From positions 1-64,000 of the forward strand of contig NZ_LGUR01000195.1 of the NCBI RefSeq assembly GCF_001270495.1: a stretch of 64,000 bases of DNA. Direction: 5' to 3'. The stretch is from Streptomyces viridochromogenes (GTDB lineage Bacteria > Actinomycetota > Actinomycetes > Streptomycetales > Streptomycetaceae). Below, piece by piece: positions 10,201-17,308 of this stretch. The notes under the pieces are model-generated. The model was given only the letters and a program-made list of their open reading frames with translations, was not told the origin of the DNA and ran no database searches. Each line of letters begins with the position of its first letter. The stretch's first letter is position 1. The translations under genes and the position numbers were made by a program.

Positions 10201-11320
10201 GCCGCGCTACGGCACGACGAGCGAGCCGCCCGCCGAGGCCACCGCGCCCACGGCGGACCCCTCCCCGGTCCTGGCCCGCCTCAGTCACCACATCGCCGCC
10301 GTCAGCGGCCATCCCCCGACCCGGGTCACCGCGGCCACCGCCCTCGCCGACCTCGGCCTCGACTCGCTGATGGCCGTCCGCGTCCGTACGGCCCTGGAGC
10401 GCGAGTTCGGCATCGAGCTGCCCCTGCGTGACCTGCTCGGCGCGGCCACCGTCGGTGAGGCCGCCGCCCGCGTCGAGCGGGCCCTTCCCCAGCCGGCCGG
10501 TGGCGTGCGGCCGCGTCCCCTGCGCGCCACCGGCTCCCGTCCACCCCTCTTCCTCGTGCACGCGGCCGGGGGACCGACCACCGTGTACGGGCCGCTCACC
10601 GAACGGCTCGGCGACGACCAGCCGGTGCTCGGGCTCGACCGGATCGAGCAGGCCCGTACGGTCTCGGACAAAGCGCGGCTCTACGCCGAGGCGATCACCA
10701 CCGCACACCCCGACGGGCCCGTGCTGCTGGGCGGTTGGTCCTTCGGCGGGTTCGTCGCCCAGGAGACCGCGCGGCAGCTGAGCGACGCGGGACGGGACGT
10801 ACGGCTGCTGGTGCTCATCGACTCCGTACGCCCCCTCGTCCGCCCCGGACCGGCGCCGGCGGACCGGGTCCGGGCGCACTTCGAGGGCTTCGCCGCCCAC
10901 GTCGCCGACGCCTACGGGGTCCGGCTGGAGCTGCCGTACGACGACCTTCTGGAGACGGACGACGAGGAGCAGCGCATCGACGCCGTGCTGAAGGCCCTGC
11001 GCTCGGCCACCGACGTGCCGTCCGCCGCGCTGGAGCACCAGCGGGCCTCCTACCTGGACCTGAGGATCGGCGAGGCACACCGTCCGGGCCCCTACGACGG
11101 CCGAGTGGTCCTCTACCGGGCGACCGACCCCGCCCCGCACACCGTGCGCGACCCTGCCTACGAGCGGGACGACGAGGCTCTGGGCTGGGACGAGGTGTGC
11201 CCGGACCTGGAGGTCGTCCGAGTGGCCGGACACCATCTGGCGCTGCTCGACCCGCCGTACGTCGACGAGATCGCCGCCCATCTGGGGCGGGCGCTCGACC
11301 GGCCTGCCCCGTCCCCCTGA
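7235..11320 (+). CDS. Pks13-like condensase, ACP-KS-AT-ACP-TE
   Basis: A 1361-residue type I polyketide synthase with the domain order of mycobacterial Pks13. The N-terminal carrier domain (about 1-80) has Ser41 in LGMSSRDAVALAGEL; the SSRDAVA string is the one I know from Pks13. The ketosynthase (about 95-520) has Cys261 in VDTACSSSL plus EAHGTGTPLGDP and GNLGHLESA. The acyltransferase (about 615-920) has Ser704 in GHSMGEVAAA. The second carrier has Ser1044 in DLGLDSL. The thioesterase (about 1100-1361) has Ser1169 in GGWSFGGF and a late GHHLALLD His. No ketoreductase is present, so the expected product is a 2-alkyl-3-ketoacyl chain released by the TE. The start overlaps the ligase stop. It is shorter than mycobacterial Pks13 (about 1730 residues from memory). 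Confidence 0.9.
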   Translation: MRAADANALRRVIAERVASWHGGAPEEVPMDRQLADLGMSSRDAVALAGELSRVTGCELSPTLLWEAPTGEALVARLCGTAPGPAPLVMAPSAPGEPIAVIGVGCRLPGGVHGPDDYWRLLCEGGDGIRRVPEDRWRDFTAFPPADAHPYGGYLDDIAGFDADFFRITPREAAVMDPQQRILLEVVHEALDHAAVPAASLAGTATGVFVGVSAPEYGQLTGADPAAVDPWAPAGAALSVTAGRLAYVLDTRGPCLAVDTACSSSLVAVHHACVSLRAGESETAIAAGVNLLLSPAVTVAFERAGVLAPDGRCKPFSAAADGIGRGEGCAAVVLKRLSHAERDGDRVLAVIRTTAVNSDGRSNGLMAPNPAAQRALLETAYTRAGLTPGQVDFVEAHGTGTPLGDPIEAGALAAVLGVGRDPDQPLLLGSVKGNLGHLESAAGIAGLVKTVLALHHDVIPPSPHHTDGSALGDDRLRVVTEPEPWPRYGGTAVAGVSGFGFGGTNAHAVLEEWRPLGPPPTPAVEPAVRLHLLSDADIGRVRDTAARVADWLDSSAAHPADIARTLAGRTRRGPVRAAVAARDRADLAEGLRALAAGRPDARVVTGDRDLVGGDPVWVFSGYGCQWPGMGRRLLEEEPAFAAAVEKLDPQLAAECGGLSLYDHLTSGTGLDRLETAQPLLFGVQLALAELWRSYGVEPAAVIGHSMGEVAAAVCAGALDVSDGARVIAVRARLLSGLRGGAMAVVDLDDCELDRLAEDFPGVHVAVHSSPRQKVVTGEEAAVGRLVRLLEGEGRAARSMRVVGAGHSPQVDGLLPELAAGLAGVTGRRPRLPVYSTVLDDARGASAFDAGHWAANLRRPVRLDRAVAAAAADGHTAFLEISPHPVLTGAVTDSAPGALALATLRRDADGSAGFAAQLGALYAAGQQLPLPPGRVVDVPGPRWRHVRHWWTDGRAVPATPAVPGPTGGPAAGAPRTGGPAGAAQLPAGTHGPRYGTTSEPPAEATAPTADPSPVLARLSHHIAAVSGHPPTRVTAATALADLGLDSLMAVRVRTALEREFGIELPLRDLLGAATVGEAAARVERALPQPAGGVRPRPLRATGSRPPLFLVHAAGGPTTVYGPLTERLGDDQPVLGLDRIEQARTVSDKARLYAEAITTAHPDGPVLLGGWSFGGFVAQETARQLSDAGRDVRLLVLIDSVRPLVRPGPAPADRVRAHFEGFAAHVADAYGVRLELPYDDLLETDDEEQRIDAVLKALRSATDVPSAALEHQRASYLDLRIGEAHRPGPYDGRVVLYRATDPAPHTVRDPAYERDDEALGWDEVCPDLEVVRVAGHHLALLDPPYVDEIAAHLGRALDRPAPSP

Positions 11321-11358
11321 ACCGGAACCCGATTCGCACCGGAACCCGAGGAGCCACC

Positions 11359-12303
11359 ATGTCCCACCACACCACCGGAGTGTCCCGGCGCACCGCCGCC
11401 AAGGCGACGGCCGCCGCCGGTCTGGCCGTCCTGTTCGGCGCCGCGACCGGCACCGGTCGTGCCCGGGCGGCGACCGGCCCGGGACCACGCACCCTGGACC
11501 TCACCGTGTCCTCCGCCGCACTGGGCCGCGGCGCGCCGGTGCGGCTGATCCTGCCGTCGGGCTTCGCCACGGACACCGGGAAGACGTACCCCGTGCTGTA
11601 TCTGCTGCACGGCGCCCACGACGACTACACGTCCTGGACCCGGGAGACGGACATCGAGGCCTTCACGGAGGGCCGCGACCTGATCGTGGCCATGCCGGAC
11701 GCGGGCCCCACGGGCATCCCCAGCGTCTGGCGCGACGGCCAGGACTACGAGACCTTCCAGGTCGAGGAGGTTCCGGCACTGCTCGCGCGGGACTACCGGG
11801 CCTCCGGTGTACGGGCCGTCGCCGGCGTGTCCACCGGCGGCTACGGGGCGATGGCGCACGCGGCCCGCCACCCGGGCGCCTTCACCGCCGCCGCCTCCTA
11901 CAGCGGTGTCCTCGACACCACCGCACCCGGCGTGCCGACCATCGTGGACGCGATCGTCGCCCGCGAAGGCCTGTCGCCGGCCTCGCTGTGGGGCAACCCC
12001 CTTCTCAACCTCCTCACCTGGCGGGACTTCAACCCACGCGCCCGCGCCGGGGCGCTGCGTGGCACGGCCCTGTACGTCTCGCAGGGCAGCGGACTGGCCG
12101 GTGGCAGCGGCGATCTGCTGCCCGAGGCCCTGGAGAGCGCCTTGTGGCCCTCGGCCCGTGGCTTCACCGCCGGGCTCGCCAGACAAGGCATCCCCGTCAC
12201 CACTCACCTCTACCCCGGAGGAGGGCACAGCTGGACGTACTGGAAAAGGGAGTTCACGGCGTCGTGGCCTATGCTCGCCGGTGCCCTGGGCGTGCCGGAG
12301 TGA
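11359..12303 (+). CDS. Secreted antigen-85-like esterase/acyltransferase (esterase D family)
   Basis: The 314-residue protein has a Tat-type signal (SRR at 9-11, hydrophobic to about 35, cleavage near RARA). An alpha/beta-hydrolase follows, with nucleophile Ser158 in GVSTGGYGAM. The stretch SYSGVLD, the SLWGNPLLN segment and the ending GGGHSWTYWKREF recall the Ag85 mycolyltransferases, where HSWEYW carries the catalytic His. The ATG at 11359 follows a GAGGAG site and lies 38 bp after the condensase, probably in the same transcript. Mycolyl (or other long-acyl) transfer to an exported acceptor is inferred from context. A plain esterase or S-formylglutathione-hydrolase-like activity cannot be excluded from sequence alone. 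Confidence 0.8.
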   Translation: MSHHTTGVSRRTAAKATAAAGLAVLFGAATGTGRARAATGPGPRTLDLTVSSAALGRGAPVRLILPSGFATDTGKTYPVLYLLHGAHDDYTSWTRETDIEAFTEGRDLIVAMPDAGPTGIPSVWRDGQDYETFQVEEVPALLARDYRASGVRAVAGVSTGGYGAMAHAARHPGAFTAAASYSGVLDTTAPGVPTIVDAIVAREGLSPASLWGNPLLNLLTWRDFNPRARAGALRGTALYVSQGSGLAGGSGDLLPEALESALWPSARGFTAGLARQGIPVTTHLYPGGGHSWTYWKREFTASWPMLAGALGVPE

Positions 12304-12306
12304 TGT

Positions 12307-12365
12307 CCGTGCCGTGGGGGCACGGAACGGAGCGGAAGGGACGTCCGTCATACACAGGACGTCCC
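12307..12365. promoter_or_regulatory. Hairpin plus 9-bp-arm palindrome before the PucR-type regulator gene
   Basis: CCGTGCC (12307-12313) and GGCACGG (12319-12325) may end the upstream transcript. GGGACGTCC (12338-12346) and GGACGTCCC (12357-12365) are perfect arms 10 nt apart, with a 19-bp centre-to-centre spacing typical of a dimeric regulator site. Confidence 0.45.
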
Positions 12366-12425
12366 ACTCGTCCCACGGGCAACGGCCTGTCGGCGAGCCG
12401 TTTCCGGGCGAAAGGAGTGTCCGCC

Positions 12426-13661
12426 ATGGCTGTCCCCACCCCGCACGAGGTGCCGGACGCTCGCAGGGCCGCGCCCATGCCGCCCGAGCTGGCGGTGCTG
12501 CTGCGGGCCCGGCTGGAGGGCGTGGCGGACGAGGTGGAGGAGGAGGTCCGCAGCCGGGTTCCCGAGTACGCGCGGCCCGGCGACGGTGTCTACCGCAAGC
12601 GGCTGCGCGACGGGGTGGTGCAGGCGCTCACCCTGTTCGTCGACCACATCGCCGACCCGCGCGACAACGGGGACGCGATCGCGGCGACGTACTACGCGCT
12701 CGGGCGCGGCGAGGCCCTGGAAGGGCGCGGACTGGACGCGTTGCAGTCCGCGCTGCGCATCGGCGGGATGCACGCCTGGCGGGCGCTGGGCCGCACGGCG
12801 GAGGAACTGGGGCTGGACTCGACGGTCGTGGCCGCGCTCGGAGAGATCGCCTTCCGGACGGTGCACGAGGTCGCGGAGGCGGCCGCCGCCGGTTACGCGG
12901 AGGCCCAGCTGCGCAGCACGGACGAGGTGGAGCGCCGCCGCAGGCGCCTGCTGGATCTGCTCCTGGGCGAGGGCCCGGTGGCCCCGGAGGCCGTGCAGGA
13001 CCTGGCGCACCAGGCCCGTTGGCCGGTGCCGCGGCAGGTCGCCGTCGTCGCGCTCGCGGCCGCCCCCGAACGGCGCGAGGAGGACCGGCCGTTGGCCATG
13101 GCGGGCGCGCTCGTGGACATGGAGTCCCGCCCGCCCCGCATGCTGGTGCCCGACCCCGACGGCTCCGGGCGCTGGGCCGGGCGCGCGTTCGCGCTCGCGC
13201 TGCGCGGCCGGCCCGCGGCGATCGGCCCGACGGTGCCGCTCGTCGAAGCCGCGCAGTCGCTGCGCTGGGCCACCCGGGCCCTGGGGCTGATGGGGCGCGG
13301 GATCCTGCCCCGGCAGGGCGTGGTGCGGTGCGCCGACCATCTGTCGGCCCTCCTCCTGCACGCCGACGAACCACTCCTCGACACCCTCCGGGCCACCGCC
13401 CTCGCCCCGCTCGACGAGGTCTCGGCGGGGCAGCGCGCCCGGCTCGCCGAGACGCTGCTGGCCTGGCTGCTCAGCGGCAGCAACGTGCCCGACGTCGCCG
13501 CCCGGCTGCACATCCATCCGCAGACGGTCCGCTACCGCCTGCGCCAGCTGGAGAAGCTGTTCGGCGACTCCCTGCACGATCCGGGAACCCGCCTCGACCT
13601 CGTGCTCGCCCTGCGTGCCGAATCGCTGCGGGCACAACAGGACCAGTGCAACCAGGGCTAG
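12426..13661 (+). CDS. PucR/CdaR-family transcriptional regulator
   Basis: A 411-residue predicted DNA-binding protein. The C-terminus is the PucR-type helix-turn-helix (about 335-395: LLSGSNVPDVAARLHIHPQTVRYRLRQL in part, then LVLALRA). The N-terminal 180 residues form an RsbRD/GGDEF-like alpha-helical sensor region with no recognised ligand pocket. The ATG at 12426 is set by AAAGGAG at 12411-12417. It lies between the Ag85-like gene and the cutinase gene in the same direction, so it is the likely local regulator of the lipid cluster. A palindrome just upstream is a candidate autoregulatory site (inference). Confidence 0.8.
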   Translation: MAVPTPHEVPDARRAAPMPPELAVLLRARLEGVADEVEEEVRSRVPEYARPGDGVYRKRLRDGVVQALTLFVDHIADPRDNGDAIAATYYALGRGEALEGRGLDALQSALRIGGMHAWRALGRTAEELGLDSTVVAALGEIAFRTVHEVAEAAAAGYAEAQLRSTDEVERRRRRLLDLLLGEGPVAPEAVQDLAHQARWPVPRQVAVVALAAAPERREEDRPLAMAGALVDMESRPPRMLVPDPDGSGRWAGRAFALALRGRPAAIGPTVPLVEAAQSLRWATRALGLMGRGILPRQGVVRCADHLSALLLHADEPLLDTLRATALAPLDEVSAGQRARLAETLLAWLLSGSNVPDVAARLHIHPQTVRYRLRQLEKLFGDSLHDPGTRLDLVLALRAESLRAQQDQCNQG

Positions 13662-13814
13662 TGCAACCAGGACCAGTCCGACTACTCATTCGGCGAAGAA
13701 AAAGCCGCCGCTTTTCTTGATTCCGGCAATAACACCCGGCACAGCCGGGCGAATACGTTCGGGGCCTCCTTTCTCGCAGGCGCGTTCACGCGCTCCCCAC
13801 ATGGAGGATGGCTC

Positions 13815-14456
13815 ATGCGTATTCGTTTGTGTCTGGCCGCGCTCTCGCTGCTCGGCGGGGCCTCGGTCACCACCCTCGCGGCGCCCCCGGCAGCGGCCGC
13901 GGCCTGCTCGGACATCGACGTCGTCGCGGCTCGCGGCACCTTCGAGCCGGGCACGCTCGGCTTCATCGTCGGCGACCCGGTGTATTCCGCACTGCAGAAG
14001 AAGCTGACCGGTAAAAGCCTTTCCAGCTACAAGGTGAATTACCCGGCGGACCTTTCGCTCACCTCGGCCGCACAGGGAAACGCTGACCTGGTGAACCACG
14101 TCAAGCAGCAGGCGTCGGCGTGCCCGAACCAGCGGTTCGTTCTCGTGGGCTATTCACAGGGCGCGAACGTGGTCGACAACTCGATCGGCATCAGCAGCCA
14201 GGGCGCGGTGGTCGGCAGCCCCATCGTGGCCACCCTGCCGGCCGCGGTCGAGCCGAAGGTCGCCGCGGTGCTGCTGTTCGGCAACCCGATCCGGGCCCTC
14301 GGCAAGAGCGTTACCGGCACCTACCAGAGCCGGACGATCGACTTCTGCGCCAAGGGCGACCCCATCTGTGAGAACGGCGGGAACGACGTCGGGGCACACC
14401 TCGGCTACACGGCCGACGCGGACGCGGCTGCCACGTTCGCGGCGGGCAAGGTCTGA
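13815..14456 (+). CDS. Secreted cutinase-family serine esterase
   Basis: The 213-residue protein has a Sec signal peptide (about 1-30, APPAAAA|AC) and a complete cutinase domain. The nucleophile is Ser114 in LVGYSQGA, the Asp is in KGDPICENG and the His is in GAHLGYT, with paired Cys residues around them. It is preceded by GGAGG about 8 nt before the ATG. Cutinase-like proteins in actinobacteria hydrolyse cutin, polyesters or lipids. In mycobacteria a cutinase-like enzyme (Rv3802c) is encoded next to fadD32-pks13-accD4, which makes its presence here noteworthy. It has its own upstream region (13662-13814) and ends at a strong terminator. Confidence 0.9.
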   Translation: MRIRLCLAALSLLGGASVTTLAAPPAAAAACSDIDVVAARGTFEPGTLGFIVGDPVYSALQKKLTGKSLSSYKVNYPADLSLTSAAQGNADLVNHVKQQASACPNQRFVLVGYSQGANVVDNSIGISSQGAVVGSPIVATLPAAVEPKVAAVLLFGNPIRALGKSVTGTYQSRTIDFCAKGDPICENGGNDVGAHLGYTADADAAATFAAGKV

Positions 14457-14468
14457 GCCGTACCCAAG

Positions 14469-14501
14469 AAGGGCCCGGGAAGCCAGGCTTCCCGGGCCCT
14501 T
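14469..14501. terminator. Bidirectional terminator between convergent genes
   Basis: Perfect 16-bp arms, AAGGGCCCGGGAAGCC (14469-14484) and its complement (14486-14501), around a single-base loop. AA and TT runs on each side serve both strands. Confidence 0.85.
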
Positions 14502-14513
14502 CCTCGCGTACGG

Positions 14514-16253
14514 CTACCGCGGGTCCGCGGCGAACCCGGCGAGGTGGGTGGAGACCGGCTCGGGCCGGCCGTCGTTCTGCGCCGGTGCCGCGGTCAGCAC
14601 ATCGAGGTGCTGGTAGCCGTCGGCCACCACGGGGTTCAGGTCGGACGGGACGCGGCCCGCCAGCAGCCCGTCTCCCGCGAGCACCGTCAGGGTCGGGTTG
14701 GCGGTGAGCCCGTCGGGGTGCACGACGAGCTTCTTCACCTGCGGCGAAGTGGCCAGCTGCAGATCGGTGACCAGCTTGGTCGGGAAGTACTGCTCGGTGA
14801 AGTCCAGCGGCTGCTCGGCCAGGCTCCGGGCCAGTTCCTGGATGTCGGTGACCTCCTTGCCGGCCTCGGTGAACGGTGTGCCGTCGGCCGACCGGTACCC
14901 GGGGTCGTCGGCGTCACCGACACGGTCGTAGTTGCGCCAGCTGTACAGCGGTCCCCGGGGCCGGTCCGGGATGGCCTTGTACTCGGTGCCGAACAGCGCT
15001 GGCTGCTCCTGACCGCCGTTGGCGGCGGGGAAGTCCTTGTCGGCGATCGGCCCGCCGTCGAAGAACCCGACGCTGCTCTGCAGGAACGCCAGCGGTACGG
15101 AGTTGTCGTCCATCAGGGCGCCCAGCACGGCCTCGTTGGTGAGCCGGAAGTCCTTCACGCCGGGGGAGCCGGTGAGGAAGGCGGCGGTGTCCTTGGAGAA
15201 CAGGAACCTGTTGGTGGCCTCGATGTTGAGGCCGGAGGGCAGATAGCGGGGCAGGTCGGCCTCGGCTCCGGGAGCCTGTACGGCGCCGACACCGGCGATG
15301 GCGAGCAGCGTCATGGTCTCGGGGTTGAGCAGCACAGGCGCGGACAGCGAGCGCGGCAGCACGCCGCTGTCGAGACCGGCCTGTACGACGCCGTGACCGA
15401 GGCCGATGTCGGGCAGGTTGGTGTCGTCCGGGATGCTGCCGCTGAGGTCGGCGAGCGAGGTGGAGACGGTGGTGTCGAGGGCGAAGTAGCCCGCGCACTG
15501 GTTGTACCCGGCGTCGGCCGTGGTCGCCGGGTTCCCGTCGAAGTCGGCGGCGGCGAAGTACCCGGTGACGACGCCGCCCAGCGAGTGCCCGCCGCACAGC
15601 ACCTTGCGCCCCCGCAGCGTCTGGTCGGGCAGTTCGGCGGCGAGCAGGTCGTACTGGTCGCGGACGGTCTGCTCGATGCCGAGCCGTGCCATCCACCCCA
15701 ACTGGCCGTTCTCCGCGAACCCCTCGAAGGTCCGGCCGTCGACCTGCTTGCCGCGGTAGTAGTAGTCGACGGCCGTGTGCTGGTCGCCGGAGGCGATGCC
15801 GGTGCGGTCCTCCAGGCAGTTGGAGCGCCGGTCCAACGCCCAGAACTCGATGTGCCGCCCCTGCGCGGCGGCCGCCGCGACCGTGTTGCGGGCGACGCTG
15901 TCGAACGCCCCGGCGCCCTCCAGGATGCCCGGCTGGGCGACCAGGATCCGGTCCGCGTCGGCGGCGGCGTCCGGTCCGTCGGCGGCGCGGTAGCGCAGAT
16001 ACGACAGCCAGTCGCACGCGGCCGGGCGGGGCCCCGCCGACTCGGGCAACGGCACCTTCACCCGCACCACGGACTCCCGCACCCCGGCGACCGGTGACGG
16101 CGCCGCGACCGACGACGACACCGCGACCGGCGTCTCGGTCCGTGCGTCGTCCGCGCGGGCACCCGGGGCCGCCGCCGTGAGCGTCCCCGCGGTCAACAGC
16201 ACCGCCAGCGCGGCGCCGCGCCATGTTCTTTCCCTGCCGCTAATCGTGTCCAT
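14514..16253 (-). CDS. Secreted alpha/beta-hydrolase-like protein, function unknown
   Basis: A 579-residue protein with a Sec-type signal (about 1-35, ending GARA). The lipase box GGHSLGG has Ser224, preceded by a HIEFWALDRR segment and followed by YFALDTT, so the fold is probably a serine hydrolase. It is much larger than common lipases; residues 260-520 do not resemble a family I can name. It converges on the cutinase gene across a shared terminator. Whether it belongs to the lipid cluster is unknown. DNA composition is like the neighbours. Confidence 0.6.
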   Translation of the reverse strand: MDTISGRERTWRGAALAVLLTAGTLTAAAPGARADDARTETPVAVSSSVAAPSPVAGVRESVVRVKVPLPESAGPRPAACDWLSYLRYRAADGPDAAADADRILVAQPGILEGAGAFDSVARNTVAAAAAQGRHIEFWALDRRSNCLEDRTGIASGDQHTAVDYYYRGKQVDGRTFEGFAENGQLGWMARLGIEQTVRDQYDLLAAELPDQTLRGRKVLCGGHSLGGVVTGYFAAADFDGNPATTADAGYNQCAGYFALDTTVSTSLADLSGSIPDDTNLPDIGLGHGVVQAGLDSGVLPRSLSAPVLLNPETMTLLAIAGVGAVQAPGAEADLPRYLPSGLNIEATNRFLFSKDTAAFLTGSPGVKDFRLTNEAVLGALMDDNSVPLAFLQSSVGFFDGGPIADKDFPAANGGQEQPALFGTEYKAIPDRPRGPLYSWRNYDRVGDADDPGYRSADGTPFTEAGKEVTDIQELARSLAEQPLDFTEQYFPTKLVTDLQLATSPQVKKLVVHPDGLTANPTLTVLAGDGLLAGRVPSDLNPVVADGYQHLDVLTAAPAQNDGRPEPVSTHLAGFAADPR

Positions 16254-16329
16254 GCCACGGACGCTAGGTTCCGGGGCCCGTCCGGCTCAGGAGGTGCTGA
16301 CAGGAACTCAAGATTCCGCGGCGGCCTTG

Positions 16330-17292
16330 TCACCGGCGGACAGTGCCGTGCCCGTCACGGGCGACGCGTCGGCGGCGCTGGTTGGCCCACAGCCACTTCT
16401 GGGCCAGAAGTGTCAGAGTGCCGGCCAGGATGATGCCCAGGAGGTTCAGGAGCAGCTGGCCTGTCGAGAGCCAGGTCTGCTTTGCGTCGTCGTAGATCAG
16501 GGCCACGGCCGCGTTGGCGGCGGCGGGGACCGTCGTCACCGAGATGGCGACTCCGACGAGGGCACCGGACTTGGCGGACGTCAGGGAGAGGGTGCCGGCG
16601 GCGCCGGCGAGGACCGCCACGACGAAGGAGAACCAGTCGGGGGCGTAGATGAAGCCGGTGTTGGGCCGCTCGGCCTCCAGCTTGGCCTCGGTGAACAGGC
16701 CGACGGCGTCCATGAAGTAGCTGAAGCCGACCGTCACCGCCATCGCCACAGCGAAGCCCACCAGCAGGGCGATCAGCGAGCGCAGCGCCAGCCGCGGTGC
16801 CCGCTGGACGATCGCCGTGCAGATGCCCGCCAGTGGGCCGAACTCCGGGCCGACCGCCATCGCGCCCACGATCAGGATCGCGTTGTCGAGCACCACACCG
16901 CAGGCCGCGATCATCGTGGCGAGCGTGATGAAGGCGAGGTAGGTGATGGAGAGGGTCGACTCCTCGTGCGTCGCGTCCGTCAGGTGCTCCCACAACACCG
17001 CGTCCGCGCCCTCGCCGGGGGCCTCCGCCTCGGCCTTGTCGGCCCGCTTGGAGAGCGACAGGTCGATGTTCTCGACGGCGATGGAGCCGCACTCCTCGAT
17101 GCCCAGCTGCTGGAGGCTGGTGAGGAGTTCGTCGCCCGCCTCACGTGCCACGTCGCACAGCACCAGGTCCCCGACGGGGTTGCGGGCGGCGCCCGGCACG
17201 ACGGCGAGATGGGCCGTTCCCACCGTCCTCTCGATCAGGCGGACCACGTCGTCGGTCTTGTCGGACGGCGTGATCAGGCGGAGGTGAAGCAT
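16330..17292 (-). CDS. DUF389 integral membrane protein
   Basis: The 320-residue protein has an N-terminal soluble part of about 110 residues (MLHLRLITPSDKTDDVVRLI). The DUF389 membrane domain follows with about six hydrophobic segments and the family's ILIVGAMAVGPEFGPLAGI signature. Function is not established for the family. It lies 16 bp upstream of the coaA stop on the same strand order, so it is read after coaA and may share its transcript. Confidence 0.85.
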   Translation of the reverse strand: MLHLRLITPSDKTDDVVRLIERTVGTAHLAVVPGAARNPVGDLVLCDVAREAGDELLTSLQQLGIEECGSIAVENIDLSLSKRADKAEAEAPGEGADAVLWEHLTDATHEESTLSITYLAFITLATMIAACGVVLDNAILIVGAMAVGPEFGPLAGICTAIVQRAPRLALRSLIALLVGFAVAMAVTVGFSYFMDAVGLFTEAKLEAERPNTGFIYAPDWFSFVVAVLAGAAGTLSLTSAKSGALVGVAISVTTVPAAANAAVALIYDDAKQTWLSTGQLLLNLLGIILAGTLTLLAQKWLWANQRRRRVARDGHGTVRR

Positions 17293-17308
17293 GGAGGCAG
17301 CGTAGCCG

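Noticed and set aside
8111..11488. A 1125-codon open frame antisense to the condensase gene
   Set aside because: It mirrors the coding strand of a clear PKS. Long antisense frames are expected at this GC content, and the translated protein has no domain.
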